This document shows, one piece after another, positions 1 through 7,027 of a DNA stretch of 36,553 bases (position 1 is the stretch's first letter; every line of letters starts with the position of its first letter). The DNA comes from Arthrobacter sp. (GTDB lineage: Bacteria > Actinomycetota > Actinomycetes > Actinomycetales > Micrococcaceae). The DNA lies in contig JAPSIT010000009.1 of NCBI GenBank assembly GCA_031178585.1, positions 1 through 36,553 on the forward strand, given 5' to 3'. Under the pieces are notes generated by a model. The model ran no database searches. It was not told the origin of the DNA and saw only the letters and a list, made by a program, of their open reading frames with translations. The position numbers and the translations under genes were made by a program.

Positions 1-102
1 GAGGCCGCCGGCCTGGTGTACCGCCTCCACGAAGCGGACAGTTGATGTTCCTCCGGCCATCGGGGCGGCAATCACCCTGGTGCCAAAAAAGCCATTGGAC
101 AT
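1..102 (-). CDS. Nitronate monooxygenase (2-nitropropane dioxygenase-like), N-terminal fragment
   Basis: Only the first 34 codons lie in the window; the gene runs off the left edge. The minus-strand reading begins MSNGFFGTRVIAAPMAGGTS and continues to VHQAGGL. The segment IAAPMAGG followed by an AGGL turn is the FMN/phosphate-binding start of the nitronate monooxygenase TIM barrel, which oxidises alkyl nitronates with FMN and oxygen. The ATG at 102 is preceded on the minus strand by AAGGAGA with 6-7 nt spacing, a good ribosome binding site. The gene diverges from the kinase-like gene starting at 139, leaving 36 bases for both upstream regions. The family is fairly clear from the motif, but IMP dehydrogenase-like barrels share it and the body of the protein is unseen. 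Confidence 0.7.
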   Translation of the reverse strand, partial: MSNGFFGTRVIAAPMAGGTSTVRFVEAVHQAGGL

Positions 103-138
103 TGCTCTCTCCTTGGGACGCTTCAGTAGGCTGTTCGA

Positions 139-1146
139 GTGACTGACTCTGACAACGTAGCCGATCTCCCCTCTGCTCCAGCAAGCGGCGCCGGCTCCTC
201 GGCGGCATCCCTGGCGCCGCGGGAGACACTTCCTGCCCAACCTTCCTCGGGAGCAGGCCACGGTGGCGGCACGGTGATCGGCTTGGACATCGGAGGCACG
301 AAGACGAGGGGAGTCCGTTTCGAGAACGGGCAGCCTGTGGCCGATGAGATCGTCGGCAGCTCCAACGTCCAGAACGTCAGCCGCGACGAGGCAGCCGCGC
401 ACCTGGCGGAGCTGTTCGCCATGATCGGCAATGGTCCTGTTGCCCACGTCTACGCTGGCGCAGGGGGGATCGACACGGAGGAGGACGCCGCCGCGCTGGC
501 AGCCCTGATCGAACCCCACGTTCCAGGGGCAAGGATCACCGTCGTCCACGATTCGCGGCTGCTGCTCGCGGCGGGCGGGGCCAGCAGCGGCGTGGCTGTC
601 ATCGCGGGTACCGGCTCGGCAGCCTGGGGAAGGAACGGACAGGGGGAGGAAGCCCGGGCCGGCGGCTGGGGCTACCTGCTGGGCGATGAGGGCAGCGGCT
701 ACTGGCTGGGGCGGGAAGCTGTCCGGTACAGCCTGCGCCGCATGAACCAGGGATTCGAAGCGGACGAACTGACCCGGGCATTGCTGGACGCGTGCGGGAT
801 AGACCACCCCAACAAGCTCATTGCCCTGTTTCATTCCGCTGACACGGGGCGCCGTTACTGGGCGCAGCAGGCACGGCTTGTGGTGGAAGCCGCCGAAGCA
901 GGACACCGCGCCAGCCAGGAACTCATTGATCAGGCCGGCAAGGACCTGGCTGACATGGCAGCCCAGGTGCTGCGGCAACTCCGGCTGGACGGCCCGGTCA
1001 TCCTGGGAAGCGGTCTCGGCATGAACGTTGTCCGGCTACAGGAATCATTCCGGATCCACCTCGCGGCGGCCGGTGTCACAGACGTGCGGGTGCTGGAGCA
1101 GGAGCCGGTTTTCGGAGTCCTGCAGCTCGTCGGAGAGCAGCGCTGA
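139..1146 (+). CDS. BadF/BadG/BcrA/BcrD-type ATPase, N-acetylglucosamine kinase-like
   Basis: The 335-residue product has the ASKHA (actin/hexokinase) fold signatures. The phosphate-1 loop GLDIGGTKTRGV lies near residues 48-59, the phosphate-2 loop AGTGSAAWGRN near 155-165, and the GGWGYLLGDEGSGYWLG segment follows. This last segment is typical of N-acetylglucosamine kinases and related BadF-family sugar kinases. The expected role is ATP-dependent phosphorylation of an amino sugar in the cytoplasm, possibly cell-wall or chitin-derived GlcNAc; the substrate is inferred. The GTG at 139 is used with a weak TAGG upstream. About 45 Ala/Ser/Pro-rich residues precede the conserved domain, so a GTG at 274 (just before IGLDIGG) is an alternative start, although it has no clear ribosome binding site. 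The gene diverges from the nitronate monooxygenase gene and is followed 29 bases later by a Nudix gene. Confidence 0.8.
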   Translation: MTDSDNVADLPSAPASGAGSSAASLAPRETLPAQPSSGAGHGGGTVIGLDIGGTKTRGVRFENGQPVADEIVGSSNVQNVSRDEAAAHLAELFAMIGNGPVAHVYAGAGGIDTEEDAAALAALIEPHVPGARITVVHDSRLLLAAGGASSGVAVIAGTGSAAWGRNGQGEEARAGGWGYLLGDEGSGYWLGREAVRYSLRRMNQGFEADELTRALLDACGIDHPNKLIALFHSADTGRRYWAQQARLVVEAAEAGHRASQELIDQAGKDLADMAAQVLRQLRLDGPVILGSGLGMNVVRLQESFRIHLAAAGVTDVRVLEQEPVFGVLQLVGEQR

Positions 1147-1163
1147 CAGTGCAGACTCCCAGC

Positions 1164-1169
1164 TAGGCT
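1164..1169 (+). promoter_or_regulatory. -10 box candidate for a leaderless Nudix transcript
   Basis: TAGGCT ends 6 nt before the ATG at 1176, so transcription would start at or next to the A of the start codon. No Shine-Dalgarno sequence is visible. CTGACA at 1143-1148 is a possible but short-spaced (15 bp) -35 element. Confidence 0.35.
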
Positions 1170-1175
1170 TGCTTC

Positions 1176-1628
1176 ATGACCGTTCTTTTCGACACCCGCC
1201 CGGCCGCCTACGCTGTCATCATCCAAGACGGGGCCATCCTGCTGGCGTATTGGAAGCAGGACGGCAAAGAGGGCTGGACGCTCCCCGGAGGGGGCCTGGA
1301 CCTGGCGGAGCACCCGGTGGACGGGTGCATCCGTGAGATCTTCGAGGAGACGGGCTACCACGCGGAGATCGGCAGCATGCTCGGCATCGACGTGGGCCAT
1401 TGGCCCGCGGGAACGCGGCTGGACGGTGTGGACCGCGAGTTCCAGGCCCTCCGGCTTGTCTATGAGGCACGCGTGACCGGCGGGGAACTCACGCACGAGG
1501 TGAACGGCAGCACCACGCACGCTGCATGGGTCCCGCTGGATGAGGTCGAATCGTTGAACAGAGTCTCGCTCGTGGATGCGGCGCTTCGGCTGTTCAAGGA
1601 ACGCCCGGCCAGCGGCAAGCTGGACTAA
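1176..1628 (+). CDS. Nudix hydrolase
   Basis: The 150-residue protein carries a complete Nudix box: a glycine in the GGGLDLAE segment, then E, then seven residues to REIFEETGY (about residues 36-58), matching G-x5-E-x7-RE-hydrophobic-x-EE-x-G-hydrophobic. These glutamates bind the divalent metal for pyrophosphate hydrolysis of nucleoside diphosphates linked to another moiety. The exact substrate (oxidised nucleotides, ADP-ribose or others) cannot be read from the sequence. Length and architecture are those of a single-domain cytoplasmic enzyme. The ATG at 1176 has no obvious Shine-Dalgarno but sits 6 nt after a TAGGCT -10-like box, fitting a leaderless mRNA. It could also be co-transcribed with the kinase-like gene 29 bases upstream. 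Confidence 0.88.
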   Translation: MTVLFDTRPAAYAVIIQDGAILLAYWKQDGKEGWTLPGGGLDLAEHPVDGCIREIFEETGYHAEIGSMLGIDVGHWPAGTRLDGVDREFQALRLVYEARVTGGELTHEVNGSTTHAAWVPLDEVESLNRVSLVDAALRLFKERPASGKLD

Positions 1629-1745
1629 GCCCTTCCCGCTCCAGTAACCCCGCTGATAAATCACCTAGCCAAGGCTTTGCCTGCTGGCTATTCTGTTGGA
1701 AGCGTCCGGATACAGTTCGGACCGGAAGAACGGGAGGTGGACCTG

Positions 1746-1826
1746 ATGATTGCAGAACTCCTGTGCGCAGCGCGCAATGGCAAAAGTTCCTTCATTAATC
1801 CAGCCCCGCTCGAGGGCACTGCCTAA
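1746..1826 (+). CDS. Possible 26-codon leader ORF upstream of rsgA
   Basis: An ATG at 1746 is preceded by GGGAGGTGG, one of the stronger ribosome binding sites in the window. It opens a 26-codon ORF starting MIAELLCAARNGK and ending at TAA 1824-1826. The ORF is in the same frame as rsgA, whose GTG lies 69 nt after this stop with no other in-frame stop between. It may be a translated leader peptide, a remnant of an older longer N-terminus, or chance. No function is recognised. Confidence 0.3.
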   Translation: MIAELLCAARNGKSSFINPAPLEGTA

Positions 1827-1895
1827 CACCAGAATTCGCCTGCAGCCAGCCGCAGCAGGACGGCACAGTGCCCGGGGCCCATCCAGAGGTCCACA

Positions 1896-3077
1896 GTGCA
1901 CAATTCATCTGGCCGGTCAACGGCCGCTATTCATCATCAAAGCCGGGAGCTTTCCGGCAACAACCATGAACTGTCCTGCCACAACGGGCAGCTGCCCGGC
2001 AACAATCAGCAACTGCGGGGGCCAGCGGAATACGGTTTCACCGACCGCGCCGCCGCCCACTTTGCGGACCATCCGGCCGCTGGCGGACAGTTGCCTGCCC
2101 GGGTGGTCCGGGTAGATCGCAACCGCGTCCGTGTCGCCACCGCGGACGGCCTGCTCGGAGTGCCCTACCCGGCAGCACCGCCCCTGCCCGCGAGCGGTGA
2201 CTGGGTCTGGCTCGGGCCAAACCCAGCCGGTGATCCAGGCATCGTCGCGGTGCTTCCCCGCACGTCCGAACTCAGCCGCAAACGGGCGTTTGAAGACTCC
2301 TCGGAGGCTCAAATCCTGGCTGCCAACATCGACGTGGTCGGGGTCGTGGTCCCCGTGGACCGGCCCCTGACCCACAACAGGCTGGAACGCACCCTTGTGG
2401 CCGCATGGGACTCCGGCGCCGTTCCGCTGGTCATCATCACGAAAGCCGACCTTGCCAACATCGCCGATGACGTCGTCGGGAAGGTGGTGCTCCAGGCCGC
2501 AGGAGCCGACGTGGTGACCACGTCCGCCGAGCAGGGGGATGGCCTGGACGAACTGCTTGCCCGGGTACCGGCGGGCGCGACGCTCGTCCTGCTCGGTCCT
2601 TCCGGTGCAGGCAAATCCACGCTCATCAACGCACTCGTCGGGCGGAAGGTGCAGTCGACAGGAGAAGTAAGGGCGGCGGATGGCAGGGGGCGGCACACCA
2701 CCACATCACGGGAGCTGGTTCCGCTGCCCGGAGGTGCGGTACTCATGGACACGCCGGGGGTGCGTGGCTTTGGCCTTTTCGACGCCGACGACGGCATGGG
2801 TGAAATGTTCGGAGACCTCGAGGAGCTGTTCGGGCAATGCCGGTTTGCGGACTGTGCCCATGACAGCGAACCGGGTTGCGCCGTGCAGGCTGCTCTAGCC
2901 GACGAAAGGCTCGATACCAGGCGGTGGGCGAGCTACCTGAAACTGCAGCGCGAACTTGCCGCCCTGAACCGGCGCTCCGATGCTGCGGCCCGGCGCGCCT
3001 ACCAGAGGGAGTGGCACCAGAAGGTGGTTGCCGCGGGCAGGAGCCAGCGGGCGGCCGAGCGCTACCGCAACACCTGA
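1896..3077 (+). CDS. rsgA: Ribosome small-subunit-dependent GTPase A (RsgA)
   Basis: The 393-residue protein has the circularly permuted GTPase order typical of RsgA (YjeQ/YloQ). An OB-fold region (about residues 62-115) is followed by the G4 motif ITKAD, then the G1 P-loop GPSGAGKST at 234-242, then G3 DTPG near 285. The C-terminal zinc knuckle is Cys315-x4-Cys320-x-His322-x5-Cys328. RsgA is a late-acting 30S maturation factor whose GTPase is stimulated by the small subunit. The GTG at 1896 has AGAGGT at 1885-1890 with 5-nt spacing and no alternative start lies before the conserved EYGFTDR segment. This leaves an unusual N-terminal tail of about 45 residues containing a seven-residue repeat. 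The family assignment is firm; the exact start is less so. Confidence 0.9.
   Translation: MHNSSGRSTAAIHHQSRELSGNNHELSCHNGQLPGNNQQLRGPAEYGFTDRAAAHFADHPAAGGQLPARVVRVDRNRVRVATADGLLGVPYPAAPPLPASGDWVWLGPNPAGDPGIVAVLPRTSELSRKRAFEDSSEAQILAANIDVVGVVVPVDRPLTHNRLERTLVAAWDSGAVPLVIITKADLANIADDVVGKVVLQAAGADVVTTSAEQGDGLDELLARVPAGATLVLLGPSGAGKSTLINALVGRKVQSTGEVRAADGRGRHTTTSRELVPLPGGAVLMDTPGVRGFGLFDADDGMGEMFGDLEELFGQCRFADCAHDSEPGCAVQAALADERLDTRRWASYLKLQRELAALNRRSDAAARRAYQREWHQKVVAAGRSQRAAERYRNT
1947..2021 (+). repeat. Degenerate 21-nt tandem repeat in the rsgA N-terminal region
   Basis: Three 21-nt units (1947-1967, 1968-1988, 1989-2009) plus a partial fourth to 2021 encode ELSGNNH, ELSCHNG, QLPGNNQ and QLRG. 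The period is exact and in frame, while the bases have diverged. It lies in the non-conserved N-terminal tail of RsgA. Confidence 0.6.
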
Positions 3078-3122
3078 AACTGTAGAGGAGGAAGGCAGCA
3101 CCTGCCCATCGGCGCCGGGACC

Positions 3123-3154
3123 GTCTCCGAATGACAGAGGGCTGTCTCCGAATG
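3123..3154 (+). repeat. Direct repeat GTCTCCGAATG upstream of the osmoprotectant operon
   Basis: GTCTCCGAATG occurs at 3123-3133 and again at 3144-3154, exactly 21 bp apart, about two turns of the helix. The pair lies 65-96 bp upstream of the promoter candidate at 3219-3248. The phase and position suggest a two-site activator or repressor binding region; the regulator is not identified. Confidence 0.45.
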
Positions 3155-3218
3155 GTTACGGTATCCGCGCCTGCAGTTACATTCCGGCATGCACTGGTTA
3201 CTCTTTGTCAAGACGAGC

Positions 3219-3248
3219 TTTACACCCAAAAATCAGCGTGCTTATGAT
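3219..3248 (+). promoter_or_regulatory. Promoter candidate for the osmoprotectant ABC operon
   Basis: TTTACA at 3219-3224 and TATGAT at 3243-3248 are separated by 18 bp. Each has one mismatch to the housekeeping sigma consensus (TTGACA, TATAAT). Transcription would begin near 3255, giving a leader of about 40-55 nt before the first gene. It is the only well-formed promoter seen between rsgA and the operon. Confidence 0.55.
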
Positions 3249-3296
3249 CGGCTCGCTTCACAGTCCGATGGTGCCAACAGTTAGGTAAGCCCGGGA

Positions 3297-4397
3297 ATGG
3301 CCGAAGCCATGATTGAGTTTCAGAGCGTCACCAAGCGGTACCAGGGCGGACAGCCGGCGGTGGATAACCTCAGCATGTCCATCGACAAAGGCTGCATCAC
3401 GGTGTTCGTGGGACCGTCGGGCTGCGGCAAAACCACCTCGCTCCGCATGATCAACAGGATGGTGGAGCCGACGTCCGGAACCATCACGGTCGCAGGCAAG
3501 GACGTTACCTCTGTTCCTGCTGCGGAGCTCCGGCGGTCCATGGGCTACGTCATGCAGTCCTCCGGACTCATGCCCCACCGCTCGGTGCTGGACAACATTG
3601 CCACGGTGCCGCGCCTGAACGGTGTTCCCAAGGGGCAGGCCCGGAAGCGCGCCGCGGAACTGCTTGACGTCGTCGGGCTGGATCCGTCCCTGGGAAAGCG
3701 GTACCCCTCCCAGCTCTCCGGGGGCCAGCAGCAGCGCGTCGGTGTGGCCCGGGCGCTGGCCGCGGATCCTCCGGTGCTGCTCATGGACGAGCCCTTCAGC
3801 GCCGTTGACCCCGTGGTCCGCGATGAACTCCAGCAGGAGCTCCTCCGGCTGCAGCGGGACTTGGCCAAGACCATCGTTTTCGTTACCCACGACATTGACG
3901 AGGCCACCGTGCTGGGGGACAAGGTGGCCGTCTTCGCCGTGGGCGGCAAGCTGGCGCAGTACGCCACACCCGAAGAAATCCTGCGGGCTCCGGCGAATGA
4001 GTTCGTGGCATCCTTTGTGGGCCGCGACCGCGGGTTCCGCCACCTCGGGTTCACCGCGGCCGACGGCGTGACCATCCATTCCGTCCAGACGGTCACCAGG
4101 GGCAGCGCAACGGACGCCGGCATGTCCGATCATGGCGACGGCTGGCGCCTCGTTGTGGACGGGGAGTCGCGGCCGCTGGGATGGGAGGCCCCGGGGCCTG
4201 ATTCCGGACTTGTTCCCGGCGGTTCGCTGTTTCGGCCAGGGGACACCCTGCGGCGTGCCCTTGACTCAGCGCTGTCCTCCCCGTCAGGGCTGGGGGTCGC
4301 GGTGGACAGTGACGGCAAGGTGGTCGGTGTGGTGCAGGCAGCGGAAGTGCTTGCCGTCATCGAATCGGCCCGCCGGGTGCGGCAGGCTGCCCTCTGA
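3297..4397 (+). CDS. Glycine betaine/proline-type ABC transporter ATPase (OpuCA/ProV-like)
   Basis: This is the 366-residue ATPase of an osmoprotectant importer. Walker A GPSGCGKTT is at residues 39-47, the signature LSGGQQQR starts at 140, and Walker B VLLMDEP is at 160-166, followed by the FVTHDIDEA switch region. After the ABC domain the C-terminus has a CBS-like segment (LGVAVDSDGKVVGVVQAAEVLA, about 338-360, in pieces). In OpuA/OpuC relatives CBS domains sense ionic strength; here only one is evident. The ATG at 3297 is used, but an ATG at 3309 (MIEFQSV) is equally close to the conserved start and neither has a strong ribosome binding site. It overlaps the next permease gene by one base, so the genes are probably translationally coupled. 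The substrate (betaine, choline, proline or carnitine) is inferred from the family. Confidence 0.9.
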   Translation: MAEAMIEFQSVTKRYQGGQPAVDNLSMSIDKGCITVFVGPSGCGKTTSLRMINRMVEPTSGTITVAGKDVTSVPAAELRRSMGYVMQSSGLMPHRSVLDNIATVPRLNGVPKGQARKRAAELLDVVGLDPSLGKRYPSQLSGGQQQRVGVARALAADPPVLLMDEPFSAVDPVVRDELQQELLRLQRDLAKTIVFVTHDIDEATVLGDKVAVFAVGGKLAQYATPEEILRAPANEFVASFVGRDRGFRHLGFTAADGVTIHSVQTVTRGSATDAGMSDHGDGWRLVVDGESRPLGWEAPGPDSGLVPGGSLFRPGDTLRRALDSALSSPSGLGVAVDSDGKVVGVVQAAEVLAVIESARRVRQAAL

Positions 4398-5110
4398 TGG
4401 ACTGGTTCCTGGCCAACATCGGCATGGTTGCCGGGCTCGCGGCGCAGCACATGGTGCTCGCGCTGATCCCGATGATCCTGGGACTGCTGATCTCCATCCC
4501 GCTGGCGCAGGCCTCCCGCCGCCACCCCGCGCTGAGGTCCCTCGTTGCCACCGTCAGTTCCTTGCTCTACACCATCCCATCACTGGCGCTCTTCATCATC
4601 CTGCCTCCCTTGCTCGGGACCCGGATCCTCGACCCGCTGAACGTCATCGTCGCACTGACCATCTATGCTGTGGCGCTGCTGGTGCGGGCGGCGATGGACG
4701 CCTTTGACTCGGTGGACGACGACCTCCGGCAGGCGGCCGTCGCGATGGGCTACAAACCTGCGGCACGCTTTTGGCACATCGACCTGCCCCTTTCCCTGCC
4801 GGTCCTGTTCGCCGGCTTGCGCGTGGTGTCCGTCAGCAACATCTCGCTGGTGAGCGTCGCGGCGCTGCTCGGCGTGGGTAACCTGGGGATCCTTTTCACC
4901 GACGGGCTGCAGCGGACCTTCGTCACAGAGGTGGTGGTGGGAATCCTCGCGATCCTGCTGCTCGCACTGCTAATGGACGGCGTGCTCGTCCTCCTGGAGC
5001 GGCTGTTCACGCCGTGGACCCGGGCGACCGCCGCATCAACCCGTTCCGAGTCGGTAACGGGCGCGGCATACATCGCCGACACCCACGTCCATGCGGGGGC
5101 ACGGCCATGA
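4397..5110 (+). CDS. Osmoprotectant ABC transporter permease 1 (OpuCB/ProW-like)
   Basis: The 237-residue membrane protein is highly hydrophobic, with about five or six membrane segments. It carries the ABC permease EAA-type loop AAVAMGYKPAARFWHIDLP (about residues 113-131), which docks on the ATPase. SIPLAQASRRHP and VSSLLYTIPSLALF near the N-terminus are typical of the betaine/choline permease family. The ATG overlaps the stop codon of the ATPase gene (ATGG within TGATGG), and its own stop overlaps the ATG of the next permease. The two permeases should form the heterodimeric membrane channel. The C-terminal tail after the last membrane segment is hydrophilic and about 30 residues long. Confidence 0.9.
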   Translation: MDWFLANIGMVAGLAAQHMVLALIPMILGLLISIPLAQASRRHPALRSLVATVSSLLYTIPSLALFIILPPLLGTRILDPLNVIVALTIYAVALLVRAAMDAFDSVDDDLRQAAVAMGYKPAARFWHIDLPLSLPVLFAGLRVVSVSNISLVSVAALLGVGNLGILFTDGLQRTFVTEVVVGILAILLLALLMDGVLVLLERLFTPWTRATAASTRSESVTGAAYIADTHVHAGARP

Positions 5111-5850
5111 ATCTCTTCATCGAAACATTCGCCTGGCTCGCTGACCCGGCCCACTGGCGGGGGAGTTCGGGCATCGCCGCCCGGTTGCTCGAGCACCTGC
5201 AGTACAGCGGACTGGTCCTGCTGATTGCCGCCGCGCTCGCCGTGCCGGTTGGGCTCTATATCGGACACACCGGGCGGGGGAGGGTTGCGGCAGTGGCCGT
5301 GGCGGGCGCCCTGCGCGCGCTCCCCACGCTGGGCCTGCTGGTGCTCTTCGCGCTGATCGCGGGCAGCGGGCTCATGCCGCCGGTGTGGGCACTGGTGATC
5401 CTCACGGTGCCGCCGCTGCTGGCCGGAACGTATGCGGGCATTTCCAGCGTGAACGAAACGGTCGTTGATGCCGCGCGGGCCATGGGCATGAAGGAACTGC
5501 AGATCCTGTTCCGTGTGGAGCTTCCCAACGGCCTTCAGGTGATGTTCGGCGGCCTGCGCACCGCCGTGCTGCAGGTGATCGCCACCGTGTCCGTGGTGGC
5601 CTATCTTCCGCTGGGGGGTTTGGGCCGCTATCTCTTCGACGGGCTGGTCCTGCAGGACTTCCCCCGCATGCTGGCAGGCTCGCTGCTCATCGCCGGCCTG
5701 GCGATCGGCGTCGACCTCGTCCTTGCGGCCGCGCAGCGGCTGCTCGTTTCCCCCGGGTTAACCACCGGTCCCAGAGGCGGCCGCAAGGCCGCCACCGATC
5801 TCCCGGCTGCCGCACCCGCGGCGGCCGCTGTTCAAGGAGGCACCTCATGA
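5107..5850 (+). CDS. Osmoprotectant ABC transporter permease 2 (OpuCD-like)
   Basis: The second permease has 247 residues when started at ATG 5107, which overlaps the upstream stop in ATGA. A longer reading from 5014 is possible but would run antiparallel in function to the conserved end of permease 1, so it is not preferred. The protein has about six membrane segments and the EAA-type loop AARAMGMKELQILFRVELP (about residues 127-145), followed by the family-typical NGLQVMFGGLRTAVLQVIA. A Ala/Pro-rich hydrophilic tail follows the last membrane segment. It pairs with permease 1 and the ATPase in the inner membrane complex. The stop overlaps the ATG of the substrate-binding protein gene, completing a chain of four overlapping genes. 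Confidence 0.9.
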   Translation: MNLFIETFAWLADPAHWRGSSGIAARLLEHLQYSGLVLLIAAALAVPVGLYIGHTGRGRVAAVAVAGALRALPTLGLLVLFALIAGSGLMPPVWALVILTVPPLLAGTYAGISSVNETVVDAARAMGMKELQILFRVELPNGLQVMFGGLRTAVLQVIATVSVVAYLPLGGLGRYLFDGLVLQDFPRMLAGSLLIAGLAIGVDLVLAAAQRLLVSPGLTTGPRGGRKAATDLPAAAPAAAAVQGGTS

Positions 5851-6806
5851 AGCATCCCATCCACTCGACTGTCACCCGCCGCAGCCTCGGCGGCCTCGCC
5901 GCGGGTGTCGGCATCGCCTTGGCGCTTTCCGCATGTGGCGGCGGCGGCGACCCCCTCTCGGGCCCGACCACCAGCGCGGAAAGCCCGGCTGCCGGGGGTT
6001 CCCTGGTTGTCGGTTCGGCGGACTTCCCCGAGAGCCAGACGATTGCCGAGATCTATGCCGGTGCCCTCAACGCGGCGGGCATCACGGCGACCACCAAGCC
6101 GAACATCGGCTCCCGCGAGATCTACTTCAAAGCCGTGCAGGACGGTTCCGTGGACGTTGTCCCCGACTACTCGGGCAACCTCCTGTCCCACATTGCTCCG
6201 GAGGCTCCGGAGGTCACTGCTGAGGATGTCTACAAGGCGCTGCCGGACAAGCTTCCGGAGGGCCTCGGCGTGCTGGAGCCGTCCAAGGCGGAGAACAAGG
6301 ACGCCATGGTGGTTACCAAGGCCACAGCGGAGAAGCACCAGCTCAAGTCCATTGAGGACCTTGCCAAGGTGTGCAAGAACTTCACCATGGCAGCTCCCGC
6401 CACCTTCGAAACGCGCCCCTACGGCTTCCCCGGCCTTAAGAGCAATTACGGCTGCGAGCTCAAGGGACTCAAGCCATTCAGCGACGGCGGTGGCAACCTG
6501 ACCCTGCAGGCGCTCCTGAAGGATGAGGTGCAGGTTGCCGACATCTACACGACCACCCCGTCCATCGCGGACAACGACCTCGTCGTGCTGGAAGACCCCA
6601 AGAACAACTTCAAGGCACAGCAGGTGCTGCCCCTCTACAACAGCGCCAAGATGACCGACAAGGCCAAGGAGGCACTGAACAACGTGTCGAGGACCCTGAC
6701 AACAGAGGACCTCATCAACCTCAACCGGGCCGTCAGCGGCGACCAGAAGCAGAGCGCGAAGGACGCGGCAGCCGGATGGCTCAAGGAAAAGGGCATCGTT
6801 AAGTAA
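5847..6806 (+). CDS. Glycine betaine/choline-type substrate-binding lipoprotein (OpuCC/OsmF-like)
   Basis: The 319-residue protein starts with a lipoprotein signal: twin arginine (RR at 11-12), a hydrophobic core and the lipobox LSAC with the lipidated cysteine at residue 30. The mature part begins with VVGSADFPESQTIAEIYAGAL and has IGSREIYFKAVQDGSVDVVPDYSGNLL, both hallmarks of the OpuAC/ProX-like domain. This protein binds the osmoprotectant outside the membrane and delivers it to the two permeases. GGAGG lies 8 nt before the ATG at 5847, and the start overlaps the preceding stop. It is the last gene of the operon; a strong hairpin follows at 6875. The exact ligand cannot be decided from the sequence alone. 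Confidence 0.92.
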   Translation: MKHPIHSTVTRRSLGGLAAGVGIALALSACGGGGDPLSGPTTSAESPAAGGSLVVGSADFPESQTIAEIYAGALNAAGITATTKPNIGSREIYFKAVQDGSVDVVPDYSGNLLSHIAPEAPEVTAEDVYKALPDKLPEGLGVLEPSKAENKDAMVVTKATAEKHQLKSIEDLAKVCKNFTMAAPATFETRPYGFPGLKSNYGCELKGLKPFSDGGGNLTLQALLKDEVQVADIYTTTPSIADNDLVVLEDPKNNFKAQQVLPLYNSAKMTDKAKEALNNVSRTLTTEDLINLNRAVSGDQKQSAKDAAAGWLKEKGIVK

Positions 6807-6874
6807 GGCCCGTAAAGTTAGGCCCGCTGGGCAGGGCATCCGCCGAGCGTTTCCCGAGCACGGCTCCCAAGCAC

Positions 6875-6919
6875 GACGGCGGCTGCCGGACTTCCACGTG
6901 AAGGCCGGCAGCCGCCGTC
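6875..6919. terminator. Strong hairpin terminator after the osmoprotectant operon
   Basis: A perfect 15-bp stem pairs 6875-6889 with 6905-6919 (GACGGCGGCTGCCGG with its complement). After one mismatch the stem continues for four more pairs (CTTC/GAAG) around a 5-nt loop. No T-run follows, as is common for actinobacterial terminators. It sits 68 nt after the last operon gene. Confidence 0.8.
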
Positions 6920-7015
6920 GGCCGTTAACCCGGTCCCTAATCCGGGCGCGCGGACCGCTGCCGGGCCGCAGTGCGGTGTGAGGCACGTCTCCCCGGCAGA
7001 ACATCCCGCATATGG

Positions 7016-7021
7016 CATATT
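7016..7021 (+). promoter_or_regulatory. -10 box candidate for a leaderless alaA transcript
   Basis: CATATT ends 6 nt before the ATG at 7028. There is no Shine-Dalgarno sequence in the preceding 15 bases. The arrangement fits transcription starting at the initiation codon. Confidence 0.3.
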
Positions 7022-7027
7022 TGATGG

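Noticed and set aside
1750..2115. Plus-strand 121-codon frame overlapping the rsgA start
   Set aside because: It runs out of frame across the RsgA N-terminus, and the composition (Ser, Pro, Thr, Arg) shows no protein family.
5014..5106. Longer N-terminus for the second osmoprotectant permease
   Set aside because: It would overlap the conserved end of the preceding permease by about 97 bases, whereas ATG 5107 gives the ATGA overlap seen elsewhere in the operon.
5832..7004. 390-codon antisense frame over the osmoprotectant-binding protein
   Set aside because: It is the complement of a gene with clear lipoprotein and ligand-binding signatures and has no recognisable domain.
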